A stretch of DNA of 64,000 nucleotides from Tubiluchus corallicola (GCA_030141605.1 JAQGDQ010002408.1:1-64000), one strand, 5' to 3'; counted from the stretch's first letter, positions 1 through 11,002 are shown. Numbers and translations are program-made. Notes: a model not told the origin generated them from the sequence alone.

Positions 1-1247
1 TTTTTGAATGTATGATGTTTTTTTATTTTCATCAGCACTTCATAGCTAAGTGAGCTTATGGGTTTTATCCTTCCATCTGTTCCTTGTACAAGTATTTTCT
101 CAAATTCTTTTGTTTGCTCTTTACTTACTAATTTGAAGTTATTTTCATTGGCGTAGCTTTTTGTGGCAAATGGGGTAAGCCCTAAAATGAGGATGAGTAG
201 TATTTTTTCTTTTTGTAGTTGTATTTTGCTAATTTTTCGTGATAGTACCCTAAGTCTGCCATTGCGAGTGAATAGCGACCCTATCATTCCCAAAATCATT
301 AGTATATAGCCTATGTAGGTTATTGTAGTGCCAAGCCAATCTTTATTTGCGGAGAGAACAGTGCCTTTCTCATCCTGGTCGTAAGATGCTTGATAGAATC
401 TGTATCCTCTATAGTTCAATATGTTGTTCATAAATATTTTATGGTCTTCTTTTTTGTTTTTTTGCTTGTCTGTTACGGTTACGTGGCTGGTGTAGGAAGA
501 TGGGCTGTTTGAACCTGTGTATTTTTGTAATTCAAATTTTTTGAGATGTATAGAAAAAGGTAGGTATATTCTTTTTTTGCCGTAGGTGATGGTATAGTGG
601 GTGTTGTCTATTTCAAAGTTTTCGGGCATTCCTTCTGTGTTGTCTATGCCTTTCACACTAATTGTTTTTGTAGTTTTTCCTTGCGTTATTTCCAATATTA
701 CTACCCTGATGTTTTGAAAGTTGTGCGAATGTGGTATTGTATGATGATATTTTAAGAGCCGAATGTTGATTTTTTCATTACCGAAATAGTAATTCTTACT
801 AAGCCTATTTTGCCCTATGGGAGCAAAGAGTGTTTTCTGGTGGAAGGTGACACTGTCATTATCTTTTTTAAATGTAATGGTTAAGAAATTATGCTCCGAC
901 AGTATGTAGTTCGAAGTTTCTCCTTCGCGAATGTGTATTGTACCTTCAAAACCTACATACCTAGTAATCCAAGCTCCTGCTACAACAAAAATAAAAGATA
1001 GGTGAAAGATAAAGATGAATATTTTTTTCTTCTTGAATGTTTTGTGTTTGAAAAGGGCTAGTACTAAATTGACAGATAATATGAATAACATTATTTCAAA
1101 CCATTTAGCATTGTAAATCAAAGCTCTGGCTGTTGCTGTGTTGTAACTGTTTTCTATAAATGTGGCAATGGCTATGCTGATGGCAAAAATGAAGATTAAA
1201 CTTCCCATCAATTTCATAGAAGAAAGAATTTTGTATAGTTTTTTCAT
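1..1247 (-). CDS. cytochrome c biogenesis protein, ResB/CcsB-like N-terminal part (runs off the window)
   Basis: An open frame on the minus strand starts with ATG at 1247 and has no stop down to base 1, giving about 415 residues of a longer protein. The start MKKLYKILSSMKLMGSLIF leads into a membrane segment followed by an ATFIEN motif, and further hydrophobic segments lie near residues 50-70 and 80-100. A long periplasmic stretch and another membrane segment near residue 320 follow, the layout of ResB/CcsB proteins that hold apocytochrome for haem attachment. Beyond residue 360 comes a soluble stretch with a VQGTDGRIKPISSLSYEVL motif. This is typical of the Bacteroidota form in which the ResB part is joined to a CcsA haem-handling part in one protein of roughly 1000 residues. 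The CcsA half would lie outside the window, so its presence is inferred. A TAACTTTG box lies 23 bases upstream of the start. Confidence 0.85.
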   Translation of the reverse strand, partial: MKKLYKILSSMKLMGSLIFIFAISIAIATFIENSYNTATARALIYNAKWFEIMLFILSVNLVLALFKHKTFKKKKIFIFIFHLSFIFVVAGAWITRYVGFEGTIHIREGETSNYILSEHNFLTITFKKDNDSVTFHQKTLFAPIGQNRLSKNYYFGNEKINIRLLKYHHTIPHSHNFQNIRVVILEITQGKTTKTISVKGIDNTEGMPENFEIDNTHYTITYGKKRIYLPFSIHLKKFELQKYTGSNSPSSYTSHVTVTDKQKNKKEDHKIFMNNILNYRGYRFYQASYDQDEKGTVLSANKDWLGTTITYIGYILMILGMIGSLFTRNGRLRVLSRKISKIQLQKEKILLILILGLTPFATKSYANENNFKLVSKEQTKEFEKILVQGTDGRIKPISSLSYEVLMKIKKHHTFK

Positions 1248-1269
1248 CGTTTTTCTAAGAATATTTGTA

Positions 1270-1277
1270 CAAAGTTA
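1270..1277 (-). promoter_or_regulatory. possible -7 box (TAACTTTG) of the cytochrome c biogenesis gene
   Basis: The minus strand reads TAACTTTG, a full match to the Bacteroidota -7 consensus TAnnTTTG, ending 23 bases before the ATG at 1247. No convincing TTTG element sits at the -33 position, so this is a half-supported promoter. Confidence 0.4.
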
Positions 1278-1538
1278 AGTTTTTGAGAGTGTTATTAGGC
1301 AGGTTTTTAATAAAAAAATAATGGCGATGGTTCTTAGCCTGTTCTTTACCTAAGCACTCCATAGTTTTAGGAACTATGTTTTGAAAGGGGATTTTGAGCA
1401 GGAAGCAAAACTATATAATAGATATCTTTTGTTTCTACGACTGAAATAACTTATTAGATTTTTTTAGCTTTGAATGTAAATAATAGCTGCTAATTTAGAT
1501 ATTGCTTTTATTTACAAGCTATATGACTGTTTCTTTTC

Positions 1539-1976
1539 TTATTTTTCAATTCCAAAGAGGATGGCGACACAGCCTTCATTAACTGTCTCTGTTTTTGTTT
1601 CTTTATGGGGAATTTTCAGGATAATACTAACATTTTGAGGTGAGTCAAATTCAAAGTCCCAATAGTTTTTATCCTCTTTTTTCTTACTTTCGTAAATGAT
1701 GTTTTTATTTTTGTCCAATATTTTGAACTGCACCTTAGATGAAGAATAAAAGCTGCAAATAGTCATTCTATATTTTTGGTAGGCGCTAAATGTTTTATGA
1801 AGTTCTGCTTCTTCTCCTTCTGCTAGTATTGTTGTATTGTAATTGCCATCATATACATATGGATTTAAGATATTTCTGCAAAAGTTCTTCACAAAACTAC
1901 GGCATTGCGAATAAGTTTGATTAGAAGTAAATACTAATGAAATTAATATCATACAAATAACATATAGTTTTTTCAT
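1539..1976 (-). CDS. conserved secreted protein of Bacteroidota, function unknown
   Basis: 145 residues with a clear signal peptide (about residues 1-23, ending in TYSQ), so the product is exported. The mature part begins with CRSFVKNFC and continues with a GEEAELHKTF stretch and a beta-rich half ending in EGCVAILFG. Small exported proteins beginning CRSFVK...C are familiar to me from Bacteroidota genomes as conserved hypotheticals; this is recall, not a search. The two early cysteines (mature residues 1 and 9) and two later ones could pair as disulphides. The gene lies 21 bases downstream of the lipoprotein gene at 1998-2915 in the same direction, so the two are probably co-transcribed and may work together in the envelope. 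Confidence 0.7.
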   Translation of the reverse strand: MKKLYVICMILISLVFTSNQTYSQCRSFVKNFCRNILNPYVYDGNYNTTILAEGEEAELHKTFSAYQKYRMTICSFYSSSKVQFKILDKNKNIIYESKKKEDKNYWDFEFDSPQNVSIILKIPHKETKTETVNEGCVAILFGIEK

Positions 1977-1997
1977 AGTAAATAATGAAAATTTATT

Positions 1998-2915
1998 TTA
2001 CGATACAAACTCGTTTCTTATTGTTTTCACTTGTTTTTTTAGGAACTGGAAATCTTTTTCATCTATTATAATTTTTGAGTCTGACTTTATTATAGTAGCA
2101 TCTTTTTGTACACTATATTCTAATGTTGTTGTAGAAACATTGTATTCAAATTTATCAAATGTTTTTTTCAATTGTTTCAACCTTGCGACTATCATATTGA
2201 TATTATTGTCCTTTTCTTGGTACAATAGTTCTATTTGCTCTAATAAAATATCCAAACTCAATTTTTGGCTTATAATAAGACTGCTAAATTCTTCCTGTTT
2301 TATGTTGGATATATTAAATACTTGTGTTGTTAGATATAGGCTTTCTATCCAACTGCCAGCAATTATATATGTGGATAGTTGCATTTGTTCATTTTCCATC
2401 AAATAAGAGTTTGATGCCATATATATATCTGCTATAATATTTGAGATAAGTTCTCTATCGTTTATATTATTTTCTAATTCTTGTAATGTTTTTGGTGAGA
2501 TGGCATCTGTTATATTTATTTTATCTGCTAAAATTTTGCAAGCAGACATATATCTTGCTGTATTTTGTTGGTTGCTAAATAGACTTGTGAAGCTTAAATC
2601 AGCAATATAAATTCCAAGATTAGTTGCTATCTCTTTGCTTGACACATAAGTTTCTACATTGTTTAAGGGGTTTAGAAGTTCTTCGTTGTATTTTAACTTA
2701 AGTCTTTTAAGGGCAATGGCTATTTCTAAGGGAGATGGTAAAGCGTGTAAGATGTATTTGGACTGAACAACATTTTTCTGGGTTATTTCAGCCAACTCTG
2801 TTGATATATCTGCTAGTTCGTTTTTGTTCTTTTTTACTGAATTCATACAAGAAGATGTAAACAGAATGGCAATGAGTAAGCCTGTAACTGGTTTTTTATA
2901 AATGGAGATATTCAT
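1998..2915 (-). CDS. putative lipoprotein, alpha-helical, function unknown
   Basis: 305 residues. The N-terminus has a short basic region, a hydrophobic stretch and the sequence LFTSSC, an acceptable lipobox with the acylated cysteine near residue 23. The rest is predicted mostly helical with many leucine, isoleucine and lysine residues and no enzyme motif that I recognise. The final 80 residues (IEQLEL-like and RLKQLKKTFDKFEY) could form a coiled coil. It precedes the small secreted protein gene at 1539-1976 with a 21-base gap, suggesting a two-gene unit. Similar lipoproteins occur in Bacteroidota as conserved hypotheticals. Nothing supports a specific function. Confidence 0.7.
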   Translation of the reverse strand: MNISIYKKPVTGLLIAILFTSSCMNSVKKNKNELADISTELAEITQKNVVQSKYILHALPSPLEIAIALKRLKLKYNEELLNPLNNVETYVSSKEIATNLGIYIADLSFTSLFSNQQNTARYMSACKILADKINITDAISPKTLQELENNINDRELISNIIADIYMASNSYLMENEQMQLSTYIIAGSWIESLYLTTQVFNISNIKQEEFSSLIISQKLSLDILLEQIELLYQEKDNNINMIVARLKQLKKTFDKFEYNVSTTTLEYSVQKDATIIKSDSKIIIDEKDFQFLKKQVKTIRNEFVS

Positions 2916-3023
2916 TTTAGTATTAAAATAGTTAAGAATTATAACAACTATATTATAAACTTTGCTCGAACTAATTGTTGTAAGCTACTATTAAAACTAA
3001 CTGTTGAATAGAATATTTATTAT

Positions 3024-3077
3024 GTGAAAAAAATGTAATAAAAGAAAAGCACCTATCTTTTTATAAGATGGGTGCTT
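3024..3077 (-). terminator. rho-independent terminator of dnaN
   Basis: The arms 3047-3059 and 3065-3077 form a 13-bp stem with one G-U pair around a 5-base loop. Read on the minus strand the hairpin is followed by a T-rich stretch (TTTTCTTTTATTACATTTTTTT). It begins 32 bases after the dnaN stop codon. Confidence 0.85.
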
Positions 3078-3108
3078 ATGATTTTGTTTGTATACTACAA
3101 ATACGGCT

Positions 3109-4257
3109 TTAATTTTCTACGATATCAGGGGTATTAATCATCATTGGCATTAGAAGCATTAACAAATCTTGTGATTCGTCTTCTTTATTAGTGGGAGAGA
3201 ATATGCCTGCCCTGTTGGCATCTGTAAGTTCTAACTCTATTTCGGTTGAATCTATATTTTGTAGGATGTCTCTAATGAAAGTTGATTTAAAGCCTATTTG
3301 TATTTCTTCTCCTTTGTATTGGCATTTCAACTTTTCTACAGCAGATATTGAAAAATCTATATCTTGTGCAGATATAATTACTTCTGTTTTTTTTATTTCT
3401 AATTTTACAAGAAGACTTGATTGATTAGAAAAAAGAGCTACTCTCTTTAATGCGTTGTAAAATTCTACTCTATCTATTGTTAGTTTGTAGGGGTTGCTTT
3501 CAGGTATTACAGAGTTGTAATTAGGATAATTGCCTTCTATAAGCAGGCATATAATCTTATAGTCAGGTAATATAATGTGTGCATATCTATCGTTGAAGTC
3601 TATTTTTACTTCGTTTATTTCTTTTGACAAAAGGTCTTTAATTAAACTGGCAGGTTTTTTGGGTAAAATAAACGATGAGTTTAATTCAGAGTTGATATCG
3701 TCTCTCCTGTATCTTACAAGTTTATGAGCGTCAGAGGCTACGAATATTATATTATTTTTATTTATGTCAAGGTATATTCCGTTCATTACAGGTCTGTATT
3801 CATCTTCTGCAGTAGCAAACAAAGTTTTTTCTATACCTGTTTGAAAAGCATCTGTTGGCAACGATGCTGATTTAACATTCTCTTTCTCCAGTTCTTTTAT
3901 CACTGGGTATTCGTTTGCATCTTGCCCTACAATAGAGTACTCTCCATTATTAGATATTATTTTTATAGTGAGTTCTTTCTCTTCAATATCAAAGGTTAAT
4001 GGTTGTTCGGGAAGCTCTCTTAAAATATCTAACAATATTTTTGAAGGAACAGCAATTTTGCCAGAATCATTGCCTTCTTGTAATGTAATTGTAGAAATAA
4101 GTGTGGTGGCTTTATCTGATGCTGTTAAAGTTAAATTGGTGTTTTTTATTTCAAACAAAAAATTATTTAAAATGGGGAAAGTGCTTTTAGGATCAATAAC
4201 TTTACCAATAGATTGCAGCCTTGCTAATAATTCACTACTTGATACAATAAATTTCAT
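3109..4257 (-). CDS. dnaN: DNA polymerase III subunit beta (sliding clamp)
   Basis: 382 residues, close to the usual 370-380. The protein forms the ring-shaped processivity clamp that tethers the replicative polymerase to DNA. The three successive clamp domains are recognisable: the N-terminal part (MKFIVSSSELLARLQSIGKV and LTASDKATTL), the central part around residues 130-250 (EDEYRPVMNGIYLDI, ASDAHKLVRYRR) and the C-terminal part ending in LMLLMPMMI, which matches the conserved C-terminal edge that contacts partner peptides. The ATG at 4257 gives the standard N-terminus. The gene is flanked by a strong terminator downstream and a 202-base gap to the porE-like gene upstream, so it is probably transcribed alone. 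It is not next to dnaA or recF, as is common in Bacteroidota. Confidence 0.97.
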   Translation of the reverse strand: MKFIVSSSELLARLQSIGKVIDPKSTFPILNNFLFEIKNTNLTLTASDKATTLISTITLQEGNDSGKIAVPSKILLDILRELPEQPLTFDIEEKELTIKIISNNGEYSIVGQDANEYPVIKELEKENVKSASLPTDAFQTGIEKTLFATAEDEYRPVMNGIYLDINKNNIIFVASDAHKLVRYRRDDINSELNSSFILPKKPASLIKDLLSKEINEVKIDFNDRYAHIILPDYKIICLLIEGNYPNYNSVIPESNPYKLTIDRVEFYNALKRVALFSNQSSLLVKLEIKKTEVIISAQDIDFSISAVEKLKCQYKGEEIQIGFKSTFIRDILQNIDSTEIELELTDANRAGIFSPTNKEDESQDLLMLLMPMMINTPDIVEN

Positions 4258-4459
4258 CTTTAATAAAAATAAAAGGTAAATTTACAATGTAAAATTCTTA
4301 AATTAAAATACAATTATAAGTTTTTTTTATAATAAGAAAGGAGTATGTTAATAAGTTTTGATAAATTTCTTATTTATGAACAATAATTTTCTTTTTTTTA
4401 ATCATACGATTAGGCTTTTTTTATTGTATTTCCTTCATTGTAGGGTGGTTTAAAAGAAT

Positions 4460-6400
4460 TTATAAAATTTTTAAAATTTTCAGCTCTGTTCTTCTGTTTT
4501 TGGCTCTTCCTTCATTCGTTTCGTTGCTGGATACAGGCTGGCTACTTCCATAGCCTTTGTAGGATAGCCTTTGGGGAGGGACATTGTTGCTTATTAAGAA
4601 ATCATATACAGCTTTGGCTCGTTGTGTAGAAAGCTCTAAGTTGTAAGCATCGCTACCTGTGTTGTCTGTATGACCTCCTATTTCTACTGTCAGTTTAGTA
4701 TTGTTGTTCATAAACTCCAATATCCTTTTCAATTCTGAGATTGATTTTTGCTGTAATTCGTAGGAGTCTGTTTCAAAAAAAATATTGTTTAGCACCACTC
4801 TACTATCTTCTTCAATGGGTTGTAGAGCTATGTTCAATAGGTATGGAGATAGGATGGTGTTGGTGTCTACAAGCGAGAAGCTTTTGGAATGGAACAAATA
4901 TCCTTCTTTTGATATGCTCAAAGAGTATTCCCTATTGGCAGGTAGTACTATCAAGAAGCCATTGTCTTTGTCCGACAATGTTGTTGTCACTATTTTTCTT
5001 GTCTGTAAATCAGTGAGTTGTATGTTGGCTATTAGTTTTTCATTAGTCTTTTTGTTGCTTACCATTCCCTTTGCGTAAGTGACGGGTTGAGGTCTTGCTT
5101 CTTTGTATAGGTTGAAGTAAAACAGGCTTTTTAAACTATCTCGGTTGGAAGAGAAATAAGCAGTCTCACCAGCTGCACTAATATTTATGCCCTCTTCATC
5201 TTTATAAGTGTTTATCGGATAGCCTAAGTTTTGAGGTTTTGACCATTGTCCGTTAGGGGTTTTACGGCTTACGAAAATATCTGCCCCTCCCATACCAGTG
5301 TGATAATCGGAGGAGAAATACAAAGTAGCATTGTCATAATGGATGAAAGGAGCTATTTCATTGCCTACGGTGTTTATGCTGTCTCCCAAGTTTTTTGGCT
5401 CTTCAAAAATAGGTTTTCCATTGTAGTTATATCCTCTTAGCACTGCGTACCAAATATCATTTTTCCCTTTTCCTCCTTCTCTGTTGCTCACAAAATAGAG
5501 TACCTTGCCATCAGACGAAATACTTGGCTGTGATTCCCACATTCTACTATTTACAGGTTCTCCTAAGTTTTTTGGATAAGTCCATTTGTCCCCCAACTTT
5601 CTAGAGTAATAAATGTCGCACCCACCCACTGCACCCTTACGCCCACAAGCTGTAAAGTAGAAATACTGTTCGTCGGCAGTAATAGTATGCGTTCCTTCAT
5701 TTCCTAAGGTATTTAATGGTGGTCCCATATTGAGTGCCTGTTGCCACACACCATCTTTTTGATAGCTGATGAAAAAATCTTCGTGTATATTGCCTACTCT
5801 ATAAGGAGCTTCTTCATTTATTTTTATCAAAGAGGTAAATATGAGCCGCTTGCCGTCTATGCTTATGCTTGGCCAATATGAATGATAGCTCGTATTTACA
5901 TCAATACTTTGAGGGGAATATGGCACGGGACTTGCTATTGCATCTATGGCGAAACGACATCTTTCTAAGAGTTTTTCTGTTTTCTCTTTTCTCCTTCTAC
6001 TTAGCTTGTCGAAGGTTAAAACTTTTTTCAAATATTCTTGTGCCTCTGTGTATTGCCCATATTGCAGCAATGTTTCGCCCAAAAGAAAATAGATGCGGGC
6101 AGAGTAGTTGGGGTCAATAGCAAGTGCTGCCTTATAGGAAAGCACAGCTTTTTCATACATTTTTTTTTGATAGTATATTTCTGCTTTTAGTAGATGTGCT
6201 TCCACAAACTGGTCGTCTGCCTTCAACGATTGGTTAAGCTCTTTTAAGGCTTGGTTGTAATAAAGCAATGAGAAGTTGTTGGAAGCTGCCTTGTAGTTTT
6301 TTATTGCTTTTTTCGATTTGGTGGAGTAGGGTTGGCTATATGCAATAGTTGAAAAGAAAACTAAAAATAGGATAAGTAATATGTTTTTTAGCATATGCAA
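4460..6400 (-). CDS. porE: PorE-like OmpA-family protein (TPR, PD40 beta-propeller, CRD, OmpA), candidate type IX secretion component
   Basis: 646 residues with a signal peptide (1-22). The domain order is: TPR repeats (about 30-150), PD40/WD40-like beta-propeller repeats (about 165-430, with repeated YFxS...GGxDI motifs), a carboxypeptidase-regulatory-like beta-sandwich (about 435-520), and a C-terminal OmpA peptidoglycan-binding domain (about 540-646, with TVEIGGHTDNTGSDAYN and RAKNRRTEL). This is the architecture and size of Porphyromonas gingivalis PorE, a periplasmic component of the type IX secretion system that binds peptidoglycan. Other Bacteroidota OmpA proteins share the architecture, so the specific name is an inference, strengthened slightly by porZ in the same window. 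The start could equally be the third codon (MLKNIL). No lipobox is visible. Confidence 0.75.
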   Translation of the reverse strand: MHMLKNILLILFLVFFSTIAYSQPYSTKSKKAIKNYKAASNNFSLLYYNQALKELNQSLKADDQFVEAHLLKAEIYYQKKMYEKAVLSYKAALAIDPNYSARIYFLLGETLLQYGQYTEAQEYLKKVLTFDKLSRRRKEKTEKLLERCRFAIDAIASPVPYSPQSIDVNTSYHSYWPSISIDGKRLIFTSLIKINEEAPYRVGNIHEDFFISYQKDGVWQQALNMGPPLNTLGNEGTHTITADEQYFYFTACGRKGAVGGCDIYYSRKLGDKWTYPKNLGEPVNSRMWESQPSISSDGKVLYFVSNREGGKGKNDIWYAVLRGYNYNGKPIFEEPKNLGDSINTVGNEIAPFIHYDNATLYFSSDYHTGMGGADIFVSRKTPNGQWSKPQNLGYPINTYKDEEGINISAAGETAYFSSNRDSLKSLFYFNLYKEARPQPVTYAKGMVSNKKTNEKLIANIQLTDLQTRKIVTTTLSDKDNGFLIVLPANREYSLSISKEGYLFHSKSFSLVDTNTILSPYLLNIALQPIEEDSRVVLNNIFFETDSYELQQKSISELKRILEFMNNNTKLTVEIGGHTDNTGSDAYNLELSTQRAKAVYDFLISNNVPPQRLSYKGYGSSQPVSSNETNEGRAKNRRTELKILKIL

Positions 6401-7971
<1,571 letters not shown>

Positions 7972-8045
7972 CAAAGATAGGGGGGTAGATGAAGTAGCAC
8001 ATTTTCTTATATAACTTTGCTGGCAAATATTCGCTATGTTTGTAG

Positions 8046-8861
8046 ATGCAAATAATATCTTCTATAAAAACTTTACTGCTTGGAATAAGCACTTATAAAG
8101 ATGCTGCTGTCCTTATAGTCAAAAGAAGATTGTTTATATATTTTCTATTTCCTATTATATTTTACCTACTTTATTTTATAGCCAGTATTTGCTTATTGTC
8201 TTCCATTGTTGAAGGGTTAAGAAATTATGTTTTAAATTTTTTTTACGATTTCAATCTAGCAAATTGGGGCTGGCTTATTAACCTCATAACTATCTCTTTA
8301 ATATATGTTGTGAAGTTGATTATATTCCTCCTTTTTGCCTACCTATCAGGTTACATAGTTCTTGTTTTAATGTCTCCTGTCATATCTCATCTTTCTGAGA
8401 AAACAGAGCAAATCGTTACAGGCAATACAACTTCTACCAAATATCTCCAAATGCTAAAAAACTCTTTGATAGGAGTAAGGGTAGCTGTCGTCAATTTCTT
8501 TTCAGAAGTAGGAATTATTGCTATCACATTTATTTTTGCGTTTATGCCCGTAGTGGGGCTTATTACTCCTTTTTTTCTTGTTATTATTACTGCCTATTTC
8601 TATGGTTTTTCGTTTATAGATTATTATTTGGAAAGAAAAAACCTTAATACTCGTCAGCGAATAAAATTCATAAGGAAAAACAAATGGTTTGTTATAGGTA
8701 ACGGGCTTGTTTTTTTGTTTTTCTTTCTTATCCCTTATGTTGGAGTTTTGTTAGGTGCTTTTGTTTGCATATTTTCAACTGTAGCTGCTACTATAGGTGT
8801 GAATAAGATATGGGAAGAGAAAAATTATTCGAAGTTTCATAAATTAAAAATTAAAAATTAG
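8046..8861 (+). CDS. EI24/CysZ-like integral membrane protein
   Basis: 271 residues with four to six hydrophobic segments (about residues 25-55, 75-115, 145-190 and 215-250) and a charged lysine-rich tail. The GYIVLVLMSPVISHLSEK stretch after the second long hydrophobic region and the FGFSFIDYYLER-like segment near residue 190 are typical of the EI24 domain family, which includes the E. coli sulfate transporter CysZ. Bacteroidota members are not known to be sulfate transporters, so substrate is left open. It lies 74 bases after the KdnB-like gene in the same direction and could share its transcript. The start at 8046 gives the family's usual short cytoplasmic N-terminus (SIKTLLLGISTYKDA). Confidence 0.7.
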   Translation: MQIISSIKTLLLGISTYKDAAVLIVKRRLFIYFLFPIIFYLLYFIASICLLSSIVEGLRNYVLNFFYDFNLANWGWLINLITISLIYVVKLIIFLLFAYLSGYIVLVLMSPVISHLSEKTEQIVTGNTTSTKYLQMLKNSLIGVRVAVVNFFSEVGIIAITFIFAFMPVVGLITPFFLVIITAYFYGFSFIDYYLERKNLNTRQRIKFIRKNKWFVIGNGLVFLFFFLIPYVGVLLGAFVCIFSTVAATIGVNKIWEEKNYSKFHKLKIKN

Positions 8862-8944
8862 GATTAGTAAAATTAATTTACTATACTTGTTTTTTGTTAT
8901 TAATTGGTATTGATTGATTTTTGATTAAAAAAATAGGAATCTCC

Positions 8945-9271
8945 ATGAACTTGAATGTTGTCTTTTTTATGTGTATTTTGCTGTTTTTTGGAAGTTTTGA
9001 TTTGAACTCTCAAGTAGGAATAGGAACAAATGAACCACAAGGAGTATTAGATGTGAGGTCTCAAGCAGAAGGAATTAATGATCATTATGGTTTGGTGCTT
9101 CCTAGAGCAAATATAACCTCTAATGGAATTGAAAATCCTCAAGGTGGTAGTGTTCCCGTAGGCACGATGGTATTTGATTTGGATACTGATTACAATTGCG
9201 TGCGAGTGTACTTAGATGCTGAGGGGTGGTCGGATTGTTTGTCTGCGGTTGATATATGGAATCAACCATAA
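8945..9271 (+). CDS. short secreted protein with a 'VGIGTNEPQGVLDVRS' N-terminal module
   Basis: From the ATG at 8945 the product is 108 residues; a TTG at 8921 in the same frame would add eight. The ATG is preferred because it puts the hydrophobic signal segment (VVFFMCILLFFGSFDLNSQ) directly at the N-terminus. The mature start VGIGTNEPQGVLDVRS followed by GLVLPRA and VGTMVFDLDTDYNCVRVYLD...WSDC is a module I know from the N-termini of many Bacteroidota exported proteins, where it is usually followed by a much longer region. Here a stop follows the module, so the gene is either a naturally short version or a truncated one. A decayed second copy lies about 100 bases downstream. Confidence 0.55.
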   Translation: MNLNVVFFMCILLFFGSFDLNSQVGIGTNEPQGVLDVRSQAEGINDHYGLVLPRANITSNGIENPQGGSVPVGTMVFDLDTDYNCVRVYLDAEGWSDCLSAVDIWNQP

Positions 9272-9371
9272 TCTATTTCTATACAATAAAAGTATTGAGA
9301 AGATAAAGCCTTAAGGAAGCTATATTTTAAATAAATCTTTGTTTCCTCACTCTTTAAATAAGGTTTATTAT

Positions 9372-9475
9372 ATGATTAAGTGCTATTTTTGTGTGTTTTT
9401 TATCTTTCTTTGGAAGTTTTGATTTTTAAGAGTAAGAATAAGCACGGATAAGCCCCAAGGAGGGTATTTAAGAAT
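9372..9475 (+). pseudogene. decayed tandem copy of the 'VGIGT' secreted-protein gene
   Basis: The bases from ttctttggaagttttgattt through ccccaaggagggtattt align with the signal-peptide end and start of the mature part of the gene at 8945 (ttttttggaagttttgattt ... ccacaaggagtatta). They carry substitutions, a small deletion and several in-frame stops. Homology ends within about 100 bases. The rest of 9272-9588 shows no gene; a TTTG near 9476 followed 22 bases later by TACATTGA is a weak promoter candidate for the next gene. Confidence 0.6.
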
Positions 9476-9588
9476 TTGTTTCTTGAAAACGAAGAAAAAA
9501 TACATTGAATATAGCACTAACGTAAGGTGTGTGTAGCTTATGAAAATTTACATAAGACCTTATAGTAGCAAGCTAAAATATAACATAG

Positions 9589-10986
9589 ATGAAAAAAGTA
9601 TTTATCTCGCTGTTCGTTTGTTTGTTTGTTTTGAGTAGTAATATGGCAGACCCAACGAGTAGGGACGTCTCTCAAATAGTTTATAAGATAAATTTAGAAC
9701 AAGATATTTCAAAAGCATCTTGGAGGCACATAAAACAAGGTTTTGAAGGTGCTGAAGAAGAAGGTGCGGATATTATACTTATCCAGATGGATACTTATGG
9801 AGGTTTAGTTGTGTATGCTGACTCTATTCGTACGCTTATATTAGACAGCAAGATACCTGTGTATGTATTTATTGACAAAAATGCGGCTTCAGCGGGTGCT
9901 TTAATTTCTATTGCTTGTGACAAAATATTTATGACACACGGCTCTACCATAGGGGCTGCAACTGTTGTTAATCAAACGGGTGAACCAGTGCCAGACAAGT
10001 ACCAGTCTTACATGCGAGCTACTATGCGAGCTACTGCACAAGCACATGGGAAGGATACTATAGTAATGGATAACGATACTACTATACAATGGAAACGAGA
10101 TCCTGATATAGCACAGTCAATGGTAGACCCTGTTATTAGCATAAAAGGTGTCATAGACTCTGGGCAAGTGCTTACTTTTACTGCGGTTGAAGCTTTTCAA
10201 CATAATTTCTGCAATGGTATAGCATCTGATGTGCAAGAGGTATTACGGCAAGCAAATATTAGTGATTATAGAATAAAAGAATATAAGCCTACTGCGATGG
10301 ATGAGATTATAGCCTTCTTGCTTAATCCTGCTTTGCAAGGTATTTTCCTGATGCTTATTATAGGTGGAATATATTATGAGCTACAAACTCCGGGTTTGGG
10401 CTTTCCTATTGCAGCGGCCATTGCAGGTGCCGTGTTGTACTTTGCCCCCCTATATTTGGAAGGTTTAGCCGAAAATTGGGAAATATCTTTATTCATTGTT
10501 GGTCTCATACTTCTTGCCGTAGAAATGTTTGTCATACCCGGGTTCGGAATAGCTGGAATACTTGGTATTGTTTGTATTATTGCCAGTTTTACGTTGAGTC
10601 TTATAGACAATGTAGTTTTTGATTTTCAGCTTCCAAGTATATATATTAGAGTTTTATTGCGTTCTTTTTTCTTTGTCTGTTTTTTCATCCTTTCTTCTTT
10701 TGTCCTTTCCCTCTATTTTAGTAAGAAATTGGTGAAAACAAGAAAACTAAAAATAGCTCTTAATACTTCTCAAGAAATAGCTGAAGGGTATATAGGTGTA
10801 ACTACTCAGCAGGATAAAATTATAGGGAAAAAAGGTGTAGCACATACTGTGTTGCGTCCCTCAGGGAAGGTGGAAATAGAAAAAGAGATGTATGATGCTG
10901 TATCTGAATATGGATTCATAAACCAAGGAGAAAAAGTAAAAGTTGTGCGTTATGAAACAGGGCAGATATATGTGGTGAAAGTTTAG
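9589..10986 (+). CDS. nfeD: NfeD family membrane-bound ClpP-class serine protease
   Basis: 465 residues. After a signal peptide (1-20) comes a ClpP/SppA-like protease domain (about 28-235) with the motif DKNAASAGALISIACDKIFM, placing the nucleophile at S101, and K137 in the following PDKYQ stretch as the likely catalytic base. A block of membrane segments (about 250-385) and a soluble C-terminal OB-fold NfeD domain (about 400-465, GKKGVAHTVLRPSGKVEI) follow. The long NfeD proteins with this layout cleave hydrophobic regions of membrane proteins such as stomatins. No stomatin/SPFH gene (often the partner) follows here: the next gene is lon on the opposite strand only 16 bases away, so the two transcripts converge. 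Confidence 0.9.
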   Translation: MKKVFISLFVCLFVLSSNMADPTSRDVSQIVYKINLEQDISKASWRHIKQGFEGAEEEGADIILIQMDTYGGLVVYADSIRTLILDSKIPVYVFIDKNAASAGALISIACDKIFMTHGSTIGAATVVNQTGEPVPDKYQSYMRATMRATAQAHGKDTIVMDNDTTIQWKRDPDIAQSMVDPVISIKGVIDSGQVLTFTAVEAFQHNFCNGIASDVQEVLRQANISDYRIKEYKPTAMDEIIAFLLNPALQGIFLMLIIGGIYYELQTPGLGFPIAAAIAGAVLYFAPLYLEGLAENWEISLFIVGLILLAVEMFVIPGFGIAGILGIVCIIASFTLSLIDNVVFDFQLPSIYIRVLLRSFFFVCFFILSSFVLSLYFSKKLVKTRKLKIALNTSQEIAEGYIGVTTQQDKIIGKKGVAHTVLRPSGKVEIEKEMYDAVSEYGFINQGEKVKVVRYETGQIYVVKV

Positions 10987-11002
10987 GTTTTATTTTTCTA
11001 CA

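Noticed and set aside
1360-1378. Perfect 7-bp hairpin (CATAGTT/AACTATG) in the gap behind the 145-residue gene
   Set aside because: It is 160 bases from the nearest stop codon and no T tract follows on the minus strand, so I do not call it a terminator.
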